A DNA stretch of 64,000 nucleotides, from assembly GCA_002369515.1 (NCBI GenBank), contig DFFM01000018.1, positions 9,983-73,982 on the forward strand. The letters are read 5' to 3'. Shown here piece by piece: positions 22,796 through 34,655 of the stretch. The translations under genes and the position numbers were made by a program. Every line of letters starts with the position of its first letter. Positions within the stretch are counted from its first letter, which is position 1. Under the pieces are notes generated by a model. It was not told the origin of the DNA, did no database searches, and saw only the letters and a program-made list of their open reading frames with translations. The stretch comes from Prevotella sp. UBA3776 (GTDB lineage: Bacteria; Bacteroidota; Bacteroidia; Bacteroidales; Bacteroidaceae).

Positions 22796-24082
22796 ATGGC
22801 AGACAATACAGAATATAAGAAAAGAATTGCAGATGCCTTATTAGCAGATAAACTGGATGCTATGGGAGCCGTGCTGATTGAGGGGCCGAAAGCATGTGGC
22901 AAAACAACTACTGCAGAACAACAAGCCAACAGCATTCTATATATGGATGACCCAGTTAACATGCGGCAGAACTTGCAATTGGCAGAAACAAATATTAAGC
23001 GCCTGTTGCAAGGTGATAATCCTCGACTTATTGACGAATGGCAGATTGCTCCTCAAATTTGGGATGCAGTCCGTTTTGAGACAGACCATAGGAGGGGTGA
23101 TGGACTATTTATGTTGACGGGGTCTGCGGTTCCTGCTGATGACTCTAAGATAAAGCATAGTGGTGCTGGCCGATTTGCATTTCTCACAATGCGCCCTATG
23201 ACCCTTTGGGAATCGGAGGAATCATCTGGAGATGTCAGCCTCAGTAAACTTTTCTCTCATCCTGATAAGATAGATGGAGAAAGTTCACTAATGATGGAGG
23301 ATGTCGCATTTGCAATCTGCCGAGGGGGATGGCCAATGTCATTGAACAAAAAGACTAAGAAAGCCGCATTGAGGCAAGTGACGGAGTATTTCGAAGCTAT
23401 AACACGTTCTGATATTTCAAGGGTTGACGGCGTAGAGAGAGACGAATATAGGGCTAAAAGGCTTTTACGTTCCTATGCAAGGTTGCAGGGGGCTATGGCA
23501 GGTATTCCAACCATAGTTGAGGATATGAAGACAAATGAGCCTGAAAGCATGAGCGATGAAACAGTAGTATCCTATATAAAGGCTTTAAAAAAGATCTTTG
23601 TTATTGAAGACATGAAAGCCTGGAATCCAAATTTGCGTTCTAAGACGGCTATTAGGACGAGTGATACAAGATACTTCGTAGATCCATCTTTAGCCATAGC
23701 CGCATTGGGTCTTGGCCCTAACGATCTGCTTAATGATTTGGAAACAATGGGGTTGTTCTTTGAGACTCTCTGTGTACGTGACTTGCGTGTATATGCCGAG
23801 GCTAATGACGGTGAAGTGTTCCATTATAGGGATAAGAACGGACTGGAATGTGATGCAGTCGTTCATCTGAGAAATGGTAATTATGGCTTGATAGAGATTA
23901 AACTCGGTGGTGATACACGTATTGAAGAAGGTGCAGCAAATCTTAACGCATTGGAAAAAAAGATAGATACGACAAAGATGAAGAATCCATCTTTTAAGAT
24001 GGTATTAACGGCTGTCGGACAATATGCGTATATGAGAAAAGATGGTGTGATGGTCGTACCAATTGGCTGCCTAAAAGAATAA
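22796..24082 (+). CDS. AAA-type ATPase with DUF4143 C-terminal domain
   Basis: The product is 428 residues. Walker A is EGPKACGKTTTA near 29-40. A LIDEWQ Walker-B-like motif and a FMLTGSA sensor region follow, then the DUF4143 part with a restriction-endonuclease-like stretch (HYRDKNGLECDAVVHLRNGN, YGLIEIKLGG, i.e. D...ExK). Such proteins are very common and often multicopy in Bacteroidales; their function is not established. The start was set at ATG 22796 downstream of the promoter. No partner genes. Confidence 0.88.
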   Translation: MADNTEYKKRIADALLADKLDAMGAVLIEGPKACGKTTTAEQQANSILYMDDPVNMRQNLQLAETNIKRLLQGDNPRLIDEWQIAPQIWDAVRFETDHRRGDGLFMLTGSAVPADDSKIKHSGAGRFAFLTMRPMTLWESEESSGDVSLSKLFSHPDKIDGESSLMMEDVAFAICRGGWPMSLNKKTKKAALRQVTEYFEAITRSDISRVDGVERDEYRAKRLLRSYARLQGAMAGIPTIVEDMKTNEPESMSDETVVSYIKALKKIFVIEDMKAWNPNLRSKTAIRTSDTRYFVDPSLAIAALGLGPNDLLNDLETMGLFFETLCVRDLRVYAEANDGEVFHYRDKNGLECDAVVHLRNGNYGLIEIKLGGDTRIEEGAANLNALEKKIDTTKMKNPSFKMVLTAVGQYAYMRKDGVMVVPIGCLKE

Positions 24083-24128
24083 CCAGTATCGACAGTCAAA
24101 TTCGGAAAGGAAATCGTGTATAGAAACT

Positions 24129-24851
24129 ATGAACAGCGATAGGAAGTATAGCCTGAACTATGGGCAGATGCTCAAGAACAGGATGTCGGTGGTTTTCGAT
24201 GACATCGGCATAGAGGAAGGGGAGGAAGTGGAGCGGATGTGGCTCTCTGATATTATCGACGGGAAGTATGTTGAGGATTATGTGGTAGTGCGCCGGTCTG
24301 CGTACGATATTGAGACGGATGAGGCAGGGGCTGTGCTGGCGAAGATAGAGAACGGACGGATGCTGGTGAAGGCTCCTGACGTGGCGTATTATCGGATTCC
24401 TGAGGATGTCTATCGGATTGCTGTCAATGCTTTCAAGGATTGTAATGCGTTGGAAGAACTGGATGTGCCTTATATGGTGGATGACTATGAAATAGACAAT
24501 GCCTTGAAACAATGCGACCATCAGTTTAAGGTGCATCTGTGGAACTGGTCGTATGACAGCACGAGAAGTGAACAACTGGAGAAGGAGATTGCAGAGGGGT
24601 ATGTTGATGAATATGGATTCGTGTACAGTCAGGACCGCAAACGGCTCTTGAAGGCTGCACCCAAGGTGAAGGAGTATTGGATTCCCGAGGGGGTGGAGAA
24701 GATAGACCATCTGGCTTTTCATCATTGTGTGTTCGAGGACTTGCACCTCCCCTCTACCTGCAGGATGGAGGAATGGCCCTCGGAGGAATACCCCGTGTTT
24801 GGCAATGAGCGTATTCAGGGTTGTATCTGGCCGTGGGAGGAGCCATATTAG
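24129..24851 (+). CDS. Leucine-rich-repeat (BspA/LRR_5-type) protein, probably disrupted
   Basis: The 240-residue product has repeats of the BspA kind: YYRIPEDVYRIAVNAFKDCN, then YWIPEGVEKIDHLAFHHCVF. These follow a conserved preceding pattern (DEYGFVYSQDRKRLLKAAP). No signal peptide, so it would be cytosolic. The frame ends at 24851 just after a join with unrelated sequence encoding a membrane segment. A matching C-terminal repeat continues in another frame to 25179, so the gene is likely a recombined or broken version of a longer one. Confidence 0.6.
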   Translation: MNSDRKYSLNYGQMLKNRMSVVFDDIGIEEGEEVERMWLSDIIDGKYVEDYVVVRRSAYDIETDEAGAVLAKIENGRMLVKAPDVAYYRIPEDVYRIAVNAFKDCNALEELDVPYMVDDYEIDNALKQCDHQFKVHLWNWSYDSTRSEQLEKEIAEGYVDEYGFVYSQDRKRLLKAAPKVKEYWIPEGVEKIDHLAFHHCVFEDLHLPSTCRMEEWPSEEYPVFGNERIQGCIWPWEEPY

Positions 24852-25179
24852 GCATTGGCGTATTGTTCCTGATTGGCTATCTTTCTGGACAAAGGACTAT
24901 GCGAATCGTGATGAGGAGACGTGGGCGTTTGAGGATGAGGGGGAGTATCGTGTGGATGAACATGGTATCGGCTATAGTCTGGATGGGCATCGGCTGTTGT
25001 TTGCTCGTGCTGAATTCAAGGCGGAAGAGTACCATGTGCCAGAAGGTGTAGTGACGATTTGTTCGATGGCCTTTGCTTCGTGCCGTCAGTTCGTCAAGCT
25101 GCATATCCCGCGTTCTGTGCGTCTGATAGGTGATTTCGTGTTCGGCACTGGTGGTGGGAAGATTGTGATCAGGGACTAA
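24812..25179 (+). pseudogene. Membrane-segment fragment joined to a second LRR_5 gene tail
   Basis: About 24821-24895 (frame 2) encodes GAILGIGVLFLIGYLSGQ, nearly the same as the end of the 52-aa protein at 21949-22107. From about 24895 to TAG/TAA at 25179 (frame 1) the sequence encodes the tail of an LRR_5 protein (YRVDEHGIGYSLDGHRLLF, EYHVPEGVVTICSMAFASC). Neither fragment has its own convincing start. It looks like the scar of recombination between paralogous small gene clusters. Confidence 0.55.
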
Positions 25180-25281
25180 AGATGTTGTGCAGACTTTACG
25201 GCCAAATGCCTTTGTGAGAATGGAACATTGCATAGAGCAGAATTGTAGCTTTTGGAGAGATTGTTTTTTTATGGCCTTTTT

Positions 25282-25313
25282 TTTGCCTATCTTGAAATTA
25301 TTCTATAATTTTG
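25282..25313 (+). promoter_or_regulatory. Promoter of the DMP19-smpB unit
   Basis: TTTG 25282-25285, 20-base spacer, TAATTTTG 25306-25313, and ATG nine bases further at 25323. Confidence 0.75.
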
Positions 25314-25322
25314 CACACCAAT

Positions 25323-25826
25323 ATGAAAGATGTGAAAGTGAAAGACATTGCGCTGCAGCATGCTGCGGGCGAGGGCATGGATGCTTTCGTGCAGGTTTTC
25401 GTCGATGCCATCAAGGAAAGCATAGGTGGAGAACTGACGGCGGAAACCATGGCCGAACTGAACGTTGACCAGATTACGCTGTTGGGCTACCACATGCTGC
25501 GTGAGGAGGTGATGGAAGGTGGATTTGTGCAGCTCATCCATAACGGGCTGGGCAGTTTCATCTTTCTCAACCCCTTTGCCAAGGTGCTGAAACTCTGGGG
25601 GCTGAAAGAGCTGAGCAAGATGATTTACGAGGTGCGCCGACTGTATGCTCAGTACTACGAGGAGATAGAGCGCGACTGTAGCGACGAAGAGTTCGTGGCT
25701 TTGTACGAGCGTTTCCCTGAGTTTGAGGATTACGATGACGACTTCATCGAGAACGAGGAGGACTGGACGGAGCAGGTGGCACGCCATGTAGATGAGAACA
25801 TTGAGAATTTTGCGAAGATAATATGA
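25323..25826 (+). CDS. DMP19-like (DUF4375) family protein (167 aa)
   Basis: The acidic protein has the family pattern [32 protein letters not shown], and a very acidic C-terminus ([18 protein letters not shown]). DMP19 of Neisseria is an acidic DNA-mimic-type protein that affects a repressor; most relatives are unstudied, so the role here is unknown. ATG 25323 was chosen over a TTG at 25311 inside the promoter. Its stop overlaps the smpB start (ATGA at 25823-25826). Confidence 0.75.
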   Translation: MKDVKVKDIALQHAAGEGMDAFVQVFVDAIKESIGGELTAETMAELNVDQITLLGYHMLREEVMEGGFVQLIHNGLGSFIFLNPFAKVLKLWGLKELSKMIYEVRRLYAQYYEEIERDCSDEEFVALYERFPEFEDYDDDFIENEEDWTEQVARHVDENIENFAKII

Positions 25827-26302
25827 ACAAGGAACAGCAGGAACTCCGCAAAAAGAGTCCCGTACAGATAAAGAACAAGAATGCATCGTTCGAATACTTT
25901 TTTGTGGACGAGTTCACCGCGGGCATTGTGCTCACGGGAACCGAAATAAAGTCAATCCGTGCCGGCAAGGCTTCGCTGGTTGATACCTATTGTTACATCA
26001 CGGGCGGCGAAGTGTGGGTGCGCGGTATGAACATCTCTCCCTATTTCTACGGTTCTTACAGCAATCATGAGGCCAAGCGCGACCGCAAGTTGCTCTTGAC
26101 GCGCCGCGAAATACACAAGCTGGAGGAGGCCACCAAGGCGGTGGGGTTCACCATTGTGCCCACGCTGATTTTCATCGACCAGAATGGTCGTGCCAAGGTG
26201 GACATAGCTCTGGCCAGGGGCAAGAAGATGTACGACAAGCGTCAGTCGATGAAAGAGAAGGAAGACCGGCGCGAAATGGACAGAGCCATTAAACATTACT
26301 AG
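25823..26302 (+). CDS. smpB: SsrA-binding protein SmpB
   Basis: The 159-residue product shows the family pattern: [55 protein letters not shown], and the basic tail [18 protein letters not shown]. SmpB carries tmRNA to stalled ribosomes in trans-translation. Translationally coupled to the DMP19-like gene by a four-base overlap. The tmRNA gene itself is not in this window. Confidence 0.97.
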   Translation: MNKEQQELRKKSPVQIKNKNASFEYFFVDEFTAGIVLTGTEIKSIRAGKASLVDTYCYITGGEVWVRGMNISPYFYGSYSNHEAKRDRKLLLTRREIHKLEEATKAVGFTIVPTLIFIDQNGRAKVDIALARGKKMYDKRQSMKEKEDRREMDRAIKHY

Positions 26303-26311
26303 ATTTCAGGA

Positions 26312-29161
<2,850 letters not shown>

Positions 29162-29202
29162 CGATGAACACGAATACGGGAAGAGAAAAAACTATTAAAG
29201 GT

Positions 29203-29835
29203 ATGGACAAGGTAAAAAACATTGTTTTCGATTTGGGTGGAGTAATCATCACCCTCGATCAACCGCAGGCCGTGCGACGATTTCAGGAACTGGGTGTCAA
29301 GGACGCCGCCGAGCGGCTCGACCCCTACACACAAACGGGCATCTTCGGCGATCTGGAAAAGGGTAGCATTACAGACGAGGACTTCCGCCGCGAGCTCTCT
29401 CGCCTGGCTGGACGTGAGCTCACATACAGCGACTGTTGCTATGCGTGGCAGGGCTATGCCAAGGAGGTGCCACAGCGCAACCTCGATGCACTGGTCAGGC
29501 TTCGTTCCGAAGGCCACCGCATCATTCTGCTCTCCAACACCAACCCTTATATGATGGAGTGGGTGATGAGCGACCGATTCGACGGCCGGGGCCATTCGCT
29601 GGCTCACTACGTTGACGCCATGTATCTGAGTTACGAGATGAAGGTGCTCAAGCCCGACGAAAGTTTCTTCCGGCAGGTGCTCATGAGCGAGCAAATAGTC
29701 CCCTCGGACACGCTTTTCGTTGACGACGGCCCCCGAAACGTGGCCGCTGCCAGCCAAATAGGCATCCGCACCTTCTGTCCCGAGAACGGTTCCGACTGGA
29801 CTAAGGAGATTTACAAGTACCTGGAGAAGGGCTAG
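29203..29835 (+). CDS. HAD-superfamily hydrolase (subfamily IA)
   Basis: The product is about 210 residues. Motif I is IVFDLGGVI with the nucleophile Asp, motif II is ILLSNTNP, a KPDESFF lysine follows, and motif III is LFVDDGPRNVAAA. These match YihX-like sugar-phosphate or nucleotide phosphatases. The substrate is not predictable. ATG 29203 places the nucleophile about 9 residues in, as usual; an in-frame ATG at 29164 would add 13 residues. Directly follows metH. Confidence 0.88.
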   Translation: MDKVKNIVFDLGGVIITLDQPQAVRRFQELGVKDAAERLDPYTQTGIFGDLEKGSITDEDFRRELSRLAGRELTYSDCCYAWQGYAKEVPQRNLDALVRLRSEGHRIILLSNTNPYMMEWVMSDRFDGRGHSLAHYVDAMYLSYEMKVLKPDESFFRQVLMSEQIVPSDTLFVDDGPRNVAAASQIGIRTFCPENGSDWTKEIYKYLEKG

Positions 29836-29910
29836 GGGGCTGACCCTGAAAACTCCAAAGGCTCCGATTATTCCGAATATTCAGAAAGCCCCATAAAAAC
29901 TAACAACAAA

Positions 29911-30777
29911 ATGATGAGTTTCAAGAAAAAGAAAAGATGGCACTTGCTGCCCGGACAGCCAATCACCGAACTGGACAAGCAGGTGATGTACTGGGAACAC
30001 AAGGGTAAGACCGTGCCCACGCGAGACCTTATAAAAACTCCTGAACAGATAGAGGGCATCCGACGTGCAGGGGTGGTCAACACAGGTGTGCTCGACGAAG
30101 TGGCACGGCAGATTCATGTCGGCATGAACACGCTCGAGATAGATCGCATTTGCATGGACTATTGCGAGGCCCATGGCGCTACGCCAGCCTGTTTGGGCTA
30201 TGAGGGATTTCCCAAAAGTGTGTGTACCAGCATCAACGAAGTGGTGTGTCATGGCATTCCCAAGGAAGAGGATGTGCTCTGCGAGGGCGACATCATCAAC
30301 GTGGATTTCACCACTATCCTAGACGGTTACTATGCCGATGCCTCGCGCATGTTCATCATCGGGAAAACCACACCCGAGAAGGAACAGCTGGTGCGCGTGG
30401 CAAAAGAGTGTCTGGAGATTGGCATGGAGGCTGCAAAGCCCTATTCCTTCGTTGGCGACATAGGAAACGCCATCGAGAAGCATTGCCGACGCTACCACTA
30501 CGGGGTGGTTCGCGACCTCTGCGGCCACGGTGTGGGGCTTAAGTTCCACGAAGATCCCGAAGTGTGCCACTACGGCAAGAAGGGGACCGGTATGCTCCTC
30601 GTTCCTGGCATGGTGTTCACTATCGAACCCATGGTCAACATGGGTACATGGCGTGTTTTCATCGATGCGGATGACCCCTATGGGTGGGAAGTGATTTCCG
30701 AGGACGAACAGCCCAGCGCACAGTGGGAACACACCTTGCTGATGACCGACCACGGTGTAGAGGTGCTCACTTACTGA
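29911..30777 (+). CDS. map: Methionine aminopeptidase, type I
   Basis: The 288-residue product removes N-terminal methionine from new proteins. Metal ligands are visible in DFTTILDGYYADASRMF (two Asp), GHGVG (His), TIEPM (Glu) and WEHT (Glu). The N-terminus has an extra basic segment of about 40 residues (MMSFKKKKRWHLLPGQPI), seen in some bacterial forms and possibly ribosome-related. Preceded by a 75-base gap with an imperfect hairpin. Confidence 0.96.
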   Translation: MMSFKKKKRWHLLPGQPITELDKQVMYWEHKGKTVPTRDLIKTPEQIEGIRRAGVVNTGVLDEVARQIHVGMNTLEIDRICMDYCEAHGATPACLGYEGFPKSVCTSINEVVCHGIPKEEDVLCEGDIINVDFTTILDGYYADASRMFIIGKTTPEKEQLVRVAKECLEIGMEAAKPYSFVGDIGNAIEKHCRRYHYGVVRDLCGHGVGLKFHEDPEVCHYGKKGTGMLLVPGMVFTIEPMVNMGTWRVFIDADDPYGWEVISEDEQPSAQWEHTLLMTDHGVEVLTY

Positions 30778-31096
30778 CTTTTGGGGTGCCGAGGTGATCA
30801 TTAGCCTCATGGCAAGGATGTATCATCTTACGCAGAGGCGCGGAGGAGTCTGGGTTTTGGTTGAACAATGAGTTTTGGGGCCTTGCCTTCGTAATTGTAC
30901 GTCTCCTTGATGGTAGCCGTCAGACGGTTGAATGCAGGAGGGGATGGTCGATTCCTCAAAAACTGATGGGATTATTTGCGAATTTCATTTCCTTTGATTA
31001 CCTTTGCACTCCCAAAACGAGATGTCTGGGTGAGGTTTATGAACATGGCAGAAAACATGGAACGAGTGGCCGTGTTATATGCAGAAAGGAAATGGA
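30778..31096 (+). promoter_or_regulatory. Gap between map and tsaD with a consensus promoter at 30975-31006
   Basis: TTTG 30975-30978, 20-base spacer, TACCTTTG 30999-31006 gives a leader of about 85 bases to tsaD. A frame starting at 30861 has no family features and overlaps the promoter, so it is not called. I see nothing else in this gap. Confidence 0.7.
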
Positions 31097-32128
31097 ATGG
31101 CAGATAAAAACATATATATATTAGGTATAGAGTCGAGTTGCGACGACACTTCGGCGGCTGTGCTAAGGAATGGGGTGCTGCTGTCGAATGTGACGGCGTC
31201 GCAAGCGGTACACGAAGCTTACGGCGGTGTGGTGCCTGAGTTGGCCTCGCGTGCGCACCAGCAGAATGTGGTGCCCGTGGTGGACCAGGCTCTCAAGAAG
31301 GCGGGTATCTCAAAGGAACAGCTTTCGGCTGTAGCCTTCACACGTGGCCCTGGACTGATGGGGTCGCTGTTGGTTGGGGTGAGCTTTGCCAAGGGCTTCG
31401 CACGTGCTTTGGGCATACCGCTCATCGATGTGAACCATCTGCAGGGGCACGTCATGGCTCATTTCATCAAGGAGAGCGATGACGACCAGTCGGCTCCACC
31501 GCTGCCTTTCCTCTGTCTGTTGGTGAGTGGTGGCAATTCTCAAATAGTGAAGGTAAATGCCTACAACAACATGGAGGTGCTCGGACAGACCATCGACGAC
31601 GCTGCGGGCGAGGCTATCGACAAGTGCTCGAAGGTGATGGGACTGGGTTATCCTGGTGGACCCATCATAGATCGGTTGGCGCGGCAGGGCAATCCACATG
31701 CCTACAAATTTGCAGAGCCTAACATCCCCGGGCTGGACTACAGTTTCAGCGGGTTGAAAACATCGTTTTTATATAATCTGCGTGACTGGGTGAAGGACGA
31801 TCCCGATTTCGTGGAGCACCACAAAGAGGACTTGGCCGCGAGCTTGGAGTTTACCATTGTTGACATCCTGATGAAGAAGCTGCGCCTAGCTGCCAAGCAG
31901 ACGCGCATCAAGCATGTCGCCGTGGCGGGGGGAGTGTCGGCTAATACGGGGCTGCGCAACGCTTTCGGGGAGCATGCTCGAAAGTACGGGTGGAAGATAT
32001 ACATTCCCAAGTTCAGCTACACCACCGATAATGCAGCCATGATTGGAATCACGGGCTACTACAAATATCTGGACGGCGAGTTCTGTCCGATTGATGCGCC
32101 GGCGTTCAGCAAGGTGACATTCGAGTGA
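31097..32128 (+). CDS. tsaD: tRNA threonylcarbamoyladenosine transferase TsaD
   Basis: The 343-residue ASKHA-fold protein forms part of the t6A37 tRNA modification complex. Visible are ILGIESSCDDTSAAV at the N-terminus, the iron/zinc-binding HLQGHVMAH (two His), LVSGGNSQIV, ATP-site GEAIDKCSKVMGLGYPGGP, and AVAGGVSANTGLR. ATG 31097 puts the ESSCDDT motif at the standard distance; an in-frame ATG lies six codons upstream. Confidence 0.97.
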   Translation: MADKNIYILGIESSCDDTSAAVLRNGVLLSNVTASQAVHEAYGGVVPELASRAHQQNVVPVVDQALKKAGISKEQLSAVAFTRGPGLMGSLLVGVSFAKGFARALGIPLIDVNHLQGHVMAHFIKESDDDQSAPPLPFLCLLVSGGNSQIVKVNAYNNMEVLGQTIDDAAGEAIDKCSKVMGLGYPGGPIIDRLARQGNPHAYKFAEPNIPGLDYSFSGLKTSFLYNLRDWVKDDPDFVEHHKEDLAASLEFTIVDILMKKLRLAAKQTRIKHVAVAGGVSANTGLRNAFGEHARKYGWKIYIPKFSYTTDNAAMIGITGYYKYLDGEFCPIDAPAFSKVTFE

Positions 32129-32197
32129 TAAGAAAGCAAAAGGGAGGGAAGGAGAGGAAAAGCAGAAAGAGATTCTTTAATAAAAAAAAACAGCATT

Positions 32198-32704
32198 ATG
32201 GAATTTGAAAACAAGATTTTGAGTGCTGAGATTCAGCGTATTATGTATGAAGCAGGGCTGACCCTCTCCACGGCAGAGAGCTGCACGGGAGGTCACATTG
32301 CCGAGTCTATAATAGCGGTGCCCGGTTCGTCGGAGTATTTCAAAGGAGGGGTTATCAGCTACACAAACGAGATTAAGGAGCGTCTGCTGGGTGTTGACCC
32401 TCAGCTGATAGCCGAAAAGACGGCCGTCTCTGAGGAGGTGGCAGTAAGCATGGTGCGCGGAGCCATCAGAACCATGCAGACAGACTTCGCCATAGCTGCC
32501 ACAGGAGTGGCGGGGCCTGGGGGAGGCACGAAGGAGATTCCCGTGGGCACCATCTGGTTGGCCTGCGGCTCGGTTGACGAGGTGGCAACGTTCAAGATGG
32601 AGGAGGACGAAGGGCGCGACAAGAATTTGGCCAATGCATCGAGTAAGGCGTTGCACATGTTTCTTGATTTTTTGCGCGAACATGTGGAGAAAAAGAGCGA
32701 ATGA
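32198..32704 (+). CDS. pncC: CinA-type nicotinamide-nucleotide amidohydrolase (PncC)
   Basis: The 168-residue product corresponds to the C-terminal CinA domain alone: LSTAESCTGGHIAESI (catalytic Ser/Lys region), VISYTNEIKERLLGV, and AATGVAGPGGGTKEIPVGT. It deamidates NMN to nicotinic acid mononucleotide in pyridine nucleotide recycling. The N-terminal molybdopterin-binding-like domain of full CinA is absent. Follows tsaD after 69 bases. Confidence 0.93.
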   Translation: MEFENKILSAEIQRIMYEAGLTLSTAESCTGGHIAESIIAVPGSSEYFKGGVISYTNEIKERLLGVDPQLIAEKTAVSEEVAVSMVRGAIRTMQTDFAIAATGVAGPGGGTKEIPVGTIWLACGSVDEVATFKMEEDEGRDKNLANASSKALHMFLDFLREHVEKKSE

Positions 32705-32789
32705 CCCCTTATGTAAACGCCAACAGAGCACGGAATTAGCCGGAAAAGAGAAAAAAATCCTTAAATGGGAATATTAATCGAGGAATAAT

Positions 32790-32820
32790 TTTGTTTTTTC
32801 CAGAAAAGTTTGTAATTTTG
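32790..32820 (+). promoter_or_regulatory. Promoter of the rpmB-rpmG-DUF4295 unit
   Basis: TTTG 32790-32793, 19-base spacer, TAATTTTG 32813-32820: an exact match to the group consensus. Leader about 45 bases. Confidence 0.8.
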
Positions 32821-32871
32821 CACCCTGTTTGGAATAGGTATCAAAAACGAAAACAAAAAATTTAGATAGAA

Positions 32872-33135
32872 ATGTCGAAAATTTGTCAGATTACAGGCAA
32901 GAAGGCACAGATTGGCAACAATGTGTCTCACTCAAAGCACCGTACGAAGAGAAGCTTTGACGTAAACTTGTTCAGCAAGAAATTCTACTATGTGGAGGAA
33001 GACTGCTGGATCAGACTCAAGATCAGTGCAGCTGGTCTTCGTCTTATTAATAAGTTGGGTCTTGACGCAGCCTTGAAGCAGGCTGTTCAGAAGGGCTACG
33101 TTGACTGGAAGGACATTAAAGTAATAGGAGACTAA
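32872..33135 (+). CDS. rpmB: 50S ribosomal protein L28
   Basis: The 87-residue basic protein starts [20 protein letters not shown], with the standard [14 protein letters not shown] and [16 protein letters not shown] segments. First gene of a three-gene ribosomal unit. Confidence 0.97.
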   Translation: MSKICQITGKKAQIGNNVSHSKHRTKRSFDVNLFSKKFYYVEEDCWIRLKISAAGLRLINKLGLDAALKQAVQKGYVDWKDIKVIGD

Positions 33136-33140
33136 GCACC

Positions 33141-33332
33141 ATGGCATCAAAGAAAGCAAAGGGTAACAGAGTTCAGGTCATTTTGGAATGCACCGAAATG
33201 AAGAACAGTGGACTTCCGGGCACCAGCCGTTACGTGACGACTAAGAACCGCAAGAACACTCCTGAGAGAATGGAATTGATGAAGTATAATCCTATCCTGA
33301 AGAAGATGACTCTTCACAAGGAGATTAAATAA
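33141..33332 (+). CDS. rpmG: 50S ribosomal protein L33
   Basis: The 63-residue product has the L33 pattern ([31 protein letters not shown]). The zinc CxxC pairs of the C+ form are missing, so this is the zinc-free type. Five bases after rpmB. Confidence 0.96.
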   Translation: MASKKAKGNRVQVILECTEMKNSGLPGTSRYVTTKNRKNTPERMELMKYNPILKKMTLHKEIK

Positions 33333-33344
33333 TAATTAGCACAA

Positions 33345-33503
33345 ATGGCAAAGAAAACCGTTGCAACCCTCCACGAAGGTTCGAAGGATGGTCGCGCTTA
33401 CACAAAGGTCATCAAAATGGTGAAGAGCCCCAAGACCGGTGCTTATGTCTTTGACGAGCAGATGGTTCCTAACGAGGCCGTGAAGGATTTCTTCAAGAAT
33501 TAA
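33345..33503 (+). CDS. DUF4295 family small basic protein (52 aa)
   Basis: The product starts MAKKTVATLHEGSKDGRAYT and contains VIKMVKSPKTGAYVFDEQMV. This very small basic protein is found after rpmG throughout Bacteroidetes and behaves as a ribosomal protein by context. I recall a report of a Bacteroidetes-specific large-subunit protein that fits it, but cannot verify that here. Twelve bases after rpmG, then a terminator. Confidence 0.85.
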   Translation: MAKKTVATLHEGSKDGRAYTKVIKMVKSPKTGAYVFDEQMVPNEAVKDFFKN

Positions 33504-33534
33504 TCCTTAAGAATAAAGATAATGAACTATTGAG

Positions 33535-33575
33535 AAAGGTTGTCACCTACACTTAGGTTGACGACCTTTTTCATT
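33535..33575 (+). terminator. Terminator of the rpmB operon
   Basis: AAAGGT (33535-33540) pairs with ACCTTT (33564-33569), with GTCA/TGAC and CCT/AGG pairs inside, followed by T-rich sequence. Confidence 0.8.
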
Positions 33576-33614
33576 TTTATTCCGAAAAATTGTTCATGTA
33601 TCAATAAAATTTGC

Positions 33615-33622
33615 TACCTTTG
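33615..33622 (+). promoter_or_regulatory. -7 promoter element of ftsY
   Basis: TACCTTTG at 33615-33622, 20 bases before the ftsY ATG. The upstream element is only ATTG (33589-33592) at a long spacing. Confidence 0.55.
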
Positions 33623-33642
33623 TGGCAAATTGTACAATTATC

Positions 33643-34599
33643 ATGGGTTTATTCGGATTTTTCAATAAAAACAAGAAGGAAACGCTTGACAAAGGTCTGG
33701 AAAAGACCAAGCAGAGTGTGTTTGGCAAACTGGCACGTGCCGTTGCTGGAAAGTCAAAGGTGGACGACGAAGTGCTCGACGACTTGGAGGAGGTGCTTAT
33801 CACCTCAGACGTGGGCGTTGACACCACGTTGAAGATCATCCAGCGCATTGAAGAAAGGGTGGCGCGCGACAAGTATGTCTCCACTTCGGAGTTGAACCGC
33901 ATCCTGCGCGAAGAAATAGCATCGTTGCTTGCCGAAAACCACACCGACGACAACGAAAATTGGGATTTGCCTGCCGACCACAAACCCTATGTCATACTGG
34001 TGGTTGGCGTGAATGGGGTGGGTAAGACCACAACCATAGGCAAACTGGCCTACCAATTCAAGCAGGCGGGCAAGAAAGTGTGCCTTGGGGCTGCCGACAC
34101 CTTCCGTGCAGCAGCTGTTGAGCAACTCTGCATCTGGGGTGAACGAGTGGGAGTGCCCGTGGTGAAGCAACAGATGGGAGCAGACCCCGCCTCGGTGGCC
34201 TACGATACTCTTTGCTCGGCCAAGGCCAATGGGGTTGACGTGGTGTTGATTGACACCGCTGGCCGCTTGCACAACAAGGTGGGACTGATGAACGAGCTGA
34301 AGAAAATTAAGGACGTGATGAAGAAAGTGCTCCCACAAGCCCCCGATGAGGTGATGCTCGTGCTCGACGGATCAACTGGCCAGAATGCCTTCGAACAGGC
34401 CAAGCAATTCTCGGCCGTCACCAATATCACAAGTCTGGCCATCACGAAACTTGATGGAACGGCCAAGGGAGGTGTGGTGATAGGCATTAGCGACCAACTG
34501 AAGGTGCCCGTGAAGTACATCGGACTGGGCGAAGGTATGGAAGATTTGCAACTGTTCAACAAGAGCCAGTTCGTTGACTCGCTCTTCAAGAACGACTAA
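33643..34599 (+). CDS. ftsY: Signal recognition particle receptor FtsY
   Basis: The 318-residue SRP GTPase docks SRP-ribosome complexes at the membrane. The N-terminal helical N domain comes first (KETLDKGLEKTKQSVFGKL), then the G domain: G1 GVNGVGKTTT (122-131), AADTFRAAA, DTAGR and TKLDG. The acidic A domain of E. coli FtsY is missing, giving a short form. Start at ATG 33643 after the promoter; a GTG seven codons upstream overlaps the -7 element. Confidence 0.97.
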   Translation: MGLFGFFNKNKKETLDKGLEKTKQSVFGKLARAVAGKSKVDDEVLDDLEEVLITSDVGVDTTLKIIQRIEERVARDKYVSTSELNRILREEIASLLAENHTDDNENWDLPADHKPYVILVVGVNGVGKTTTIGKLAYQFKQAGKKVCLGAADTFRAAAVEQLCIWGERVGVPVVKQQMGADPASVAYDTLCSAKANGVDVVLIDTAGRLHNKVGLMNELKKIKDVMKKVLPQAPDEVMLVLDGSTGQNAFEQAKQFSAVTNITSLAITKLDGTAKGGVVIGISDQLKVPVKYIGLGEGMEDLQLFNKSQFVDSLFKND

Positions 34600-34655
34600 A
34601 ACCGGAATATCGAGACACTTTTACTTACACATATATAGAGGAAAGAGCAGAAAGC

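Noticed and set aside
25187..25468. 93-codon ORF before the DMP19-like gene
   Set aside because: It includes the promoter and then reads the DMP19 gene out of frame.
29838..29891. GGGGCT...AGCCCC pair as a terminator between the HAD and map genes
   Set aside because: The stem is short, the loop is over 40 bases and no T-run follows.
30861..31124. 87-codon ORF between map and tsaD
   Set aside because: No recognisable features, crosses the tsaD promoter, and its end overlaps the tsaD start in another frame.
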